This document shows, in pieces, positions 34,490 to 39,094 of a stretch of DNA of 39,094 nucleotides. The notes beneath the pieces are model-generated. The model saw nothing but the letters and a program-made list of their open reading frames with translations. It ran no database searches and was not told the DNA's origin. Source of the DNA: Thermodesulfobacteriota bacterium (GTDB lineage Bacteria; Desulfobacterota; Desulfobacteria; Desulfobacterales; JAUWMJ01). The first letter of the stretch is position 1. Every line of letters starts with the position of its first letter. Position numbers and translations under genes: made by a program. The DNA lies in contig JAXHVO010000089.1 in assembly GCA_034189135.1 (NCBI GenBank), positions 1 to 39,094 of the forward strand. Direction: 5' to 3'.

Positions 34490-35182
34490 ATGCAAAGGAA
34501 TAATAAAAAGCGAACAACGGGCAACATCCACATCCCCCAGATAAAAGTTTGCGGGTTGACAAGGGTAGAAAATGCACTGGAATGCATCGCCCTTGGAGCC
34601 GATGCTATTGGGTGTGTTTTTTATCCAAAAAGCCCAAGGCATGTGACTGACGACAAAGCCAGAAATATATGCAGGGCCGTTTCTTCCACTGCTGTTACAG
34701 TGGGCGTTTTTGTAAATGAATCCTTTTCTTTTATATTGAAAAAGGTTCAGCGATGCTTGCTTGATGCGGTACAGCTCCATGGGCAGGAATCACCGGAACT
34801 TGTCAGTCGTCTTCGCAAAGAGAAGCTTAAGGTGATCAAAACGTTATTTTTAAGGTCAATGCCAACTTTTGAAAACGCAAATGATTTTGAACCATCGGCG
34901 TTTCTGGTGGAATGCGGCGGCGGAGCACTTCCCGGCGGCAATGCCGTTTCATGGAATTGGGAGAAAGCAAGACATTTGGTGGGAAACTACCCTGTTATAC
35001 TTGCCGGCGGGCTTTCTCGGGCAAATGTATCAGATGCTGTTAAACAAAGCACCCCGGATGCCGTGGATGTCAGTTCAGGCGTGGAGATTTCACCGGGCCT
35101 GAAAGATACCGGCAAGGTGGGGGCTTTTATTCGGGCTGTTTCAATGTGTGATCTTAAAAGAAAAGCAAGGAGGATTTTTTAA
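34490..35182 (+). CDS. trpF: Phosphoribosylanthranilate isomerase
   Basis: 230 residues, isomerising PRA to Cd[14 protein letters not shown] holds the catalytic Cys; [24 protein letters not shown] and the C-terminal LAGGL and DVSSGVE are standard. The ATG at 34490 adds about 15 residues before the usual family start and has only a weak ribosome binding site (AGG). The stop overlaps the trpB start by one base (TAATG). Confidence 0.94.
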   Translation: MQRNNKKRTTGNIHIPQIKVCGLTRVENALECIALGADAIGCVFYPKSPRHVTDDKARNICRAVSSTAVTVGVFVNESFSFILKKVQRCLLDAVQLHGQESPELVSRLRKEKLKVIKTLFLRSMPTFENANDFEPSAFLVECGGGALPGGNAVSWNWEKARHLVGNYPVILAGGLSRANVSDAVKQSTPDAVDVSSGVEISPGLKDTGKVGAFIRAVSMCDLKRKARRIF

Positions 35183-36432
35183 TGCAAGGCAATACTTTGT
35201 TTGAAAATGTCGTAAGATATGAAAAAGGAGTGATGCCTGATTCAAAAGGCCATTTCGGGCCATACGGCGGGAGATATGTTGCAGAGACTCTTATGCCGGC
35301 AGTCCTGGAGCTTGAAGCGGCCTGCAATAAGTTTTTACCGGACAAAGCTTTTCAGGAAGAGTTTTTTGCTCTGCTGGAGAGGTATGCGGGGCGGCCGACA
35401 CCACTGTTCCATGCAAAACGCATGAGCAATCACTTTAAAGGTGCATCGATTTATCTGAAGCGGGAAGATCTTGCTCATACCGGTGCGCACAAAATCAACA
35501 ACACAATCGGCCAGGCACTTCTGGCAAATTGGATGGGGAAAGATAAATTAATTGCCGAGACCGGAGCAGGTCAGCATGGAGTTGCAACGGCAACTGTGGC
35601 CGCACTTTTTGGGATGGAGTGCCGTATTTTTATGGGTGAAGAAGACATCCGACGGCAGGCGGCAAATGTTAAGCGGATGAAGCTTCTGGGCGCCGAAGTA
35701 ATAAAAGTGGTTTCCGGTACTTCGACTTTAAAAGATGCAATGAATGCGGCCATGCGTTACTGGGTAGGTGCGGTTTCCGATACGTTTTATGTGATCGGAT
35801 CGGTTGCAGGGCCTCATCCTTACCCGGTAATGGTTCGGGATTTTCAAAAGGTAATTGGCGAGGAAACCAGAAAGCAGATTCTCGAATCTGCAGGGAAGCT
35901 GCCTGACATGCTTGTTGCCTGTGTGGGCGGAGGAAGCAATGCCATGGGGCTTTTTTATCCTTTTATGAGTGATCAGGTGAAAATGGTTGGAGTCGAGGCT
36001 GCCGGGTCCGGGATAAAGAGTGGAAAACATGCCGCCACACTTTCAAAAGGGAGTGTGGGGGTTCTTCACGGGTCGAAATCGTACCTGCTCCAGGATGAGA
36101 ACGGCCAGATTATGGAAGCTCATTCGATCTCGGCAGGCCTGGATTATCCGGGTGTCGGGCCGGAGCATTCATTATTAAAGGATTTAGATAGAGTCCGTTA
36201 TGTATCGATCGATGACAGGCAGGCCCTGGAAGCATTTCAAATGCTTTGCTCTCTTGAAGGGATAATCCCGGCACTTGAGAGTTCCCATGCAGTTGCATGG
36301 GCAGCCGGGTATGCAAGTACACGGCCAGGCAATGAGATTATCGTAGTAAATCTTTCAGGAAGAGGGGATAAAGATCTTGGAATTGTTTTTTCCCATTTAA
36401 AGGAAGTTACGGATAATGAACCGAATAGATAG
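35182..36432 (+). CDS. trpB: Tryptophan synthase beta chain
   Basis: 416 residues, joining indole and serine with pyridoxal phosphate. K104 in [10 protein letters not shown] forms the Schiff base, and GGGSNAMG binds the cofactor phosphate. [14 protein letters not shown] and [12 protein letters not shown] mark it as the common TrpB1 type. Ribosome binding site AAGGAGG is strong. The last 17 bases overlap trpA, giving coupled synthesis of the two subunits. Confidence 0.97.
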   Translation: MQGNTLFENVVRYEKGVMPDSKGHFGPYGGRYVAETLMPAVLELEAACNKFLPDKAFQEEFFALLERYAGRPTPLFHAKRMSNHFKGASIYLKREDLAHTGAHKINNTIGQALLANWMGKDKLIAETGAGQHGVATATVAALFGMECRIFMGEEDIRRQAANVKRMKLLGAEVIKVVSGTSTLKDAMNAAMRYWVGAVSDTFYVIGSVAGPHPYPVMVRDFQKVIGEETRKQILESAGKLPDMLVACVGGGSNAMGLFYPFMSDQVKMVGVEAAGSGIKSGKHAATLSKGSVGVLHGSKSYLLQDENGQIMEAHSISAGLDYPGVGPEHSLLKDLDRVRYVSIDDRQALEAFQMLCSLEGIIPALESSHAVAWAAGYASTRPGNEIIVVNLSGRGDKDLGIVFSHLKEVTDNEPNR

Positions 36433-37216
36433 AACATTTGAAGAATTGAAAAAAAAAGGCGAAAAAGCGCTGGTGGGGTTTGTAACGGCAGGCGATCCTG
36501 ACATGCGGGCATCATTTGATATGGTTGCTTCCATGTGCAGGGCAGGTATTGATGTTTTGGAGCTGGGGATTCCGTTTTCAGACCCTACGGCAGACGGGCC
36601 AGTAATTCAAAAGTCATCTACCAGGGCGCTTGAAAAAGGGACAAATTTAGAAGCTGTTCTTTCAATGACAGGAAAGCTTCGGGAAGAGACAGCAGTTCCG
36701 ATCATTCTTTTCAGCTACTACAATCCCATATATGCCTATGGAAATGAGGAATTTTATAGGGATGCTCTGGCTGTGGGTACCGATGGTGTTCTGGTGGTTG
36801 ATCTTCCACCGGAAGAGTCGGATGAAATGACAGGAACCTGGCCGGGATCTGACCTGGCTTTGATTCGTTTGATAGCTCCAACTACGCCTTTGGATAGGAT
36901 GAGGAAAATTACGGCAGATGCACGGGGCTTTATCTATCTTGTTTCAAAGACCGGGGTTACCGGAAGCAGCGGGCTTAAAACAGAAAGTATAGGCCGGCAG
37001 GTAGATTCTCTTCGCAGTGTAACTTCTCTTCCTGTTTGTGTTGGATTCGGTATTTCCACCACAGATGATGTGGCGGCCGTCGCATCCGTTGCAGACGGAG
37101 TAGTAATTGGCAGCGCCTTTGAGCGGCTGATTGAAGATAATCTTGAAAATAAGGATTTGGCTTCTATTTTGGCCGGTCAGGTCAGAAAATATAGGGAAGC
37201 AACGTTAAAAAATTAA
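36416..37216 (+). CDS. trpA: Tryptophan synthase alpha chain
   Basis: 266 residues, releasing indole from indole-3-glycerol phosphate. The catalytic pair E49 ([10 protein letters not shown]) and D60 (ADGPVIQ) falls at the same positions as in E. coli. [13 protein letters not shown] and GFGIST bind the phosphate. Last gene of the operon; a weak hairpin at 37337-37352 is the only terminator candidate I see downstream. Confidence 0.97.
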   Translation: MNRIDRTFEELKKKGEKALVGFVTAGDPDMRASFDMVASMCRAGIDVLELGIPFSDPTADGPVIQKSSTRALEKGTNLEAVLSMTGKLREETAVPIILFSYYNPIYAYGNEEFYRDALAVGTDGVLVVDLPPEESDEMTGTWPGSDLALIRLIAPTTPLDRMRKITADARGFIYLVSKTGVTGSSGLKTESIGRQVDSLRSVTSLPVCVGFGISTTDDVAAVASVADGVVIGSAFERLIEDNLENKDLASILAGQVRKYREATLKN

Positions 37217-37241
37217 TAACCGTTCACAGAGAGGTTGCTCT

Positions 37242-37266
37242 CGTTCCCATACTTCGCTGTGGAACG
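37242..37266. repeat. Eroded GTTCCCA...GGAAC palindrome
   Basis: CGTTCC at 37242-37247 is inverted at 37261-37266 (GGAACG). The context resembles the widespread dispersed palindrome of the form CTCGTTCCCA-N-TGGGAACG, with several changes in the inner part. Confidence 0.5.
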
Positions 37267-37458
37267 TACACACGACACTTAAGCACCGACATATGAGTGC
37301 CCGATGACCAGAGCCCGATATCGCATCAGAGATCATAAAGAGGGGTCTCTTTTCCGCTTCCTACACACCGGCAGTTGGAGTAGAGCGCCGGAATGAGTGG
37401 AAAGGCAATCTTGAACCTTTGAACGTTGAACCATGAACGCTTACCTAAAAGTAAAAGG

Positions 37459-37486
37459 TTGACCTCTTATAGCGGCTTTATATAAT
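37459..37486 (+). promoter_or_regulatory. Promoter of dinB
   Basis: TTGACC at 37459-37464, a 16-base spacer, and a perfect TATAAT at 37481-37486, about 90 bases before the dinB start. It is the best sigma-70-like promoter in the window. No obvious LexA-type dyad overlaps it, so SOS control is not shown. Confidence 0.75.
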
Positions 37487-37573
37487 ATGCGAATTAGGTT
37501 ATTTCTCGGTAGAAACTAAAATCAAAAAATCAGCTCTGTTTCAACTTCCTATATTTATTACAGGTCAAGCCGC

Positions 37574-38734
37574 ATGATACTTCATATAGATATGGATGCC
37601 TTCTATGCTTCGGTTGAACAGTTGGACAATCCTGATCTTAAAGGAAAATGTGTGATTGTGGGAGGACAATCAAACAGGAGCGTTGTTTCAGCGGCAAGCT
37701 ATGAGGCAAGAAAATACGGTGTCCGGTCTGCCATGCCCGTATTTATGGCCAAACAAAAGTGTCCCCAAGGGGTGTTTGTCCTACCGAGAATAAAAAGATA
37801 CAAAGAAGTGTCAAAAACAATCATGAAGCTGCTCTGCGATTTTTCTCCTCTGGTAGAACCTGTCTCCATTGACGAAGCCTACATGGATATTACCGGTGCT
37901 GAAAGGCTGTTGGGATCACCGCAGGAGATCGGTATTCACCTGAAGGAAAACATAAAGAAAAAAACCAATCTGACCTGCTCGGTAGGAATTGCGCCAAACA
38001 AGTTTCTTGCTAAAATTGCCTCGGATATGAACAAACCCGATGGTCTTTTCATTATCAGGCCTGAGGAAGCCCGCGAATTTATTAAAACACTACCGATTAA
38101 TAGAGTACCGGGCATAGGCAAAAAGACCGGCAGTCACCTTATAAACCTTGGTATTACGACCCTTGGCGATGTAAAAAAATTTGAGGAAAAAATGTTGCTT
38201 CATAAACTCGGAAAGTCCGGCAAACGCCTGATAGAACTTTCGAATTGTATTGACATCTCTCCGGTAATTCCTTTTACGCAACGAAAATCAGTCAGCACCG
38301 AGCATACGCTTACACAAGACACCCGGAATCCTGCAATTTTAAAAAAATTTCTATTAAAACATTCCGAACAAGTAGGAAGGGAGCTAAGAAGACAAAAAGT
38401 TAAAGCAAAAACCATCACTTTGAAACTAAAGCACGCAGACTTTAAACAGATCACAAGGAGTTCAACCCTTGATCATCCCACCCAATCATCGGAAACGATT
38501 TATGCTACTGCTTGCCGGTTGCTTTTAACCTACAGACCAAAAACAAAAATCAGGCTCATCGGGGTCGGAGCATCAGGTTTAATGCCATCGACTGTGCCAT
38601 TTCAGCTGGCGCTTTTTGAACAAAAAGAAAAAAAAGGGACAAATTGGGAAAGGGTTGAAAAGGCTGTTGACACCATAATCGAAAAATTTGGGATCGATGC
38701 TGTCAGACGTGGCACTTTGACCGAAAATAAATAA
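37574..38734 (+). CDS. dinB: DNA polymerase IV (Y-family translesion polymerase)
   Basis: 386-residue error-prone polymerase that copies past damaged bases. Metal ligands are D6 (HIDMDAF) and D100/E101 (SIDEAYMDI); Y11 is the expected steric-gate position. NRVPGIGKKTGSHL is the helix-hairpin-helix of the thumb, and the little finger starts near KSVSTEHTL. QLALF at 344-348 is a beta-clamp binding motif. About 38 residues follow it (WERVEKAVDTIIEKFGIDAV), longer than in E. coli DinB but common elsewhere. Monocistronic, with its own strong promoter. Confidence 0.95.
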   Translation: MILHIDMDAFYASVEQLDNPDLKGKCVIVGGQSNRSVVSAASYEARKYGVRSAMPVFMAKQKCPQGVFVLPRIKRYKEVSKTIMKLLCDFSPLVEPVSIDEAYMDITGAERLLGSPQEIGIHLKENIKKKTNLTCSVGIAPNKFLAKIASDMNKPDGLFIIRPEEAREFIKTLPINRVPGIGKKTGSHLINLGITTLGDVKKFEEKMLLHKLGKSGKRLIELSNCIDISPVIPFTQRKSVSTEHTLTQDTRNPAILKKFLLKHSEQVGRELRRQKVKAKTITLKLKHADFKQITRSSTLDHPTQSSETIYATACRLLLTYRPKTKIRLIGVGASGLMPSTVPFQLALFEQKEKKGTNWERVEKAVDTIIEKFGIDAVRRGTLTENK

Positions 38735-39094
38735 GCTGTCGCCGTTCATGGATCGTAATTTAAATTGGAAATTAGACATTTGCAACAGACAAAACCACTT
38801 TACTCAATGGAATAAAAGTTGCGCATGTTCATCAACAGTACAAAAGCATGAAGTCCAAATTTCCCATTTCTATTTTCAATGTCCCGCGAACGCTTACTAT
38901 ACTGTTTCTCAAAATATATTCCGTTTTAAACGATGAAAAACTCGTATATAAGAAATCGTAAAGAAAGAACTAACTATCTTTATAATAAGTAATTTCAGTA
39001 TGACAACTACTACAATAAATTAGCCATATTGCAGTTAAGTTCTTTGTTAACGATTTCTAATACACTCAGACAGTTTCCTCATTTAAAACGGAAC
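38735..39094. other. A+T-rich terminal intergenic region
   Basis: No gene is supported to the end of the window. The left 180 bases include short dispersed-repeat-like stretches (CCGTTCATGGATCG, AATTTAAATTGGAAATTAG). The right 176 bases are a long imperfect inverted repeat (38919-39093). Confidence 0.5.
38919..39093. repeat. Long inverted repeat at the right edge
   Basis: TTCCGTTTTAAA at 38919-38930 is perfectly inverted at 39082-39093. The arms continue for about 60 bases, with AGAAATCGT, AAAGAAC and TAACT on the left recurring inverted on the right (GTTAAGTTCTTT, ACGATTTCT). The loop is about 55 bases. It looks like a small terminal-inverted-repeat element or its ends; the window stops at its right tip, so a target duplication cannot be checked. 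Confidence 0.6.

Larger units (their letters stand above)
37217..37573. other. Intergenic region between trpA and dinB
   Basis: 357 bases without a gene. It holds an eroded CGTTCC...GGAACG palindrome (37242-37266), a small hairpin AAAGAG/CTCTTT (37337-37352) that may act as a weak terminator, a run of TTGAAC-type units (about 37411-37440) and the dinB promoter (37459-37486). Confidence 0.6.

Noticed and set aside
37440-37573. LexA box before dinB
   Set aside because: No CTG-N10-CAG or GTTC/GAAC dyad overlaps the promoter; LexA sites vary in this group, so absence is not proof.

Overview
The window reads as a chromosomal segment of a free-living Gram-negative bacterium with moderate-to-low G+C. 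Large hybrid histidine kinases, a multi-cluster 4Fe-4S protein, the style of the PBP1B and lipoprotein genes, and short dispersed palindromes both between and inside genes all point to a Desulfobacterota relative (Desulfobacterales-like, probably an anaerobe). That assignment is inference from protein style; no rRNA or tRNA gene is present to settle it.

Layout. 0.1-1.9 kb: hybrid histidine kinase. 2.1-5.0 kb (minus): a superfamily 2 helicase coupled to a small hypothetical gene, then a polyferredoxin-like protein. 5.2-9.1 kb (plus): a translationally coupled pair, a patatin-like lipase and a 943-residue lipoprotein joining an alpha/beta hydrolase to MORN and TPR repeats. 9.15-9.87 kb (minus): a PilZ protein and a histidine-tailed small protein. 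10.5-14.1 kb: rnd (minus), thrS and a VanZ-like gene (plus). 14.5-15.6 kb (minus): an M23-type peptidase domain and a small secreted protein, arranged oddly in one reading frame. 15.8-19.8 kb (plus): transglutaminase, ABC ATPase and ABC permease. 20.0-26.0 kb (plus): a signalling cluster of a Cache/HAMP/PAS hybrid kinase, a REC-GGDEF cyclase and a REC-PAS protein that is the stump of a decayed kinase. 26.1-29.9 kb (minus): MFS transporter, TPR lipoprotein, PBP1B-type synthase. 30.1-37.2 kb (plus): a complete tryptophan operon trpL-E-G-D-C-F-B-A with a leader peptide and attenuator. 37.6-38.7 kb: dinB.

The most unusual content is not a classical gene system. Two ~340-bp elements (10112-10449 and 14183-14523) share conserved ends and a conserved core, but the core lies in opposite orientation in the two copies. 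In each, the core is framed by 40-bp inverted arms that match 39/40 within a copy but only about 31/40 between copies. The second copy has an exact 8-bp flanking direct repeat and sits on the stop codon of the peptidase gene, replacing TAA by TGA without changing the protein. I read them as non-autonomous transposable elements with an invertible core or homogenising arms.

Other points to look at: the in-frame remains of a HisKA domain after the REC-PAS gene; dispersed-repeat-like insertions in variable loops of a kinase and of PBP1B; the peptidase with no conventional start codon; and a REP-like hairpin inside the trp operon. No CRISPR array, prophage, complete insertion sequence or RNA gene was seen.
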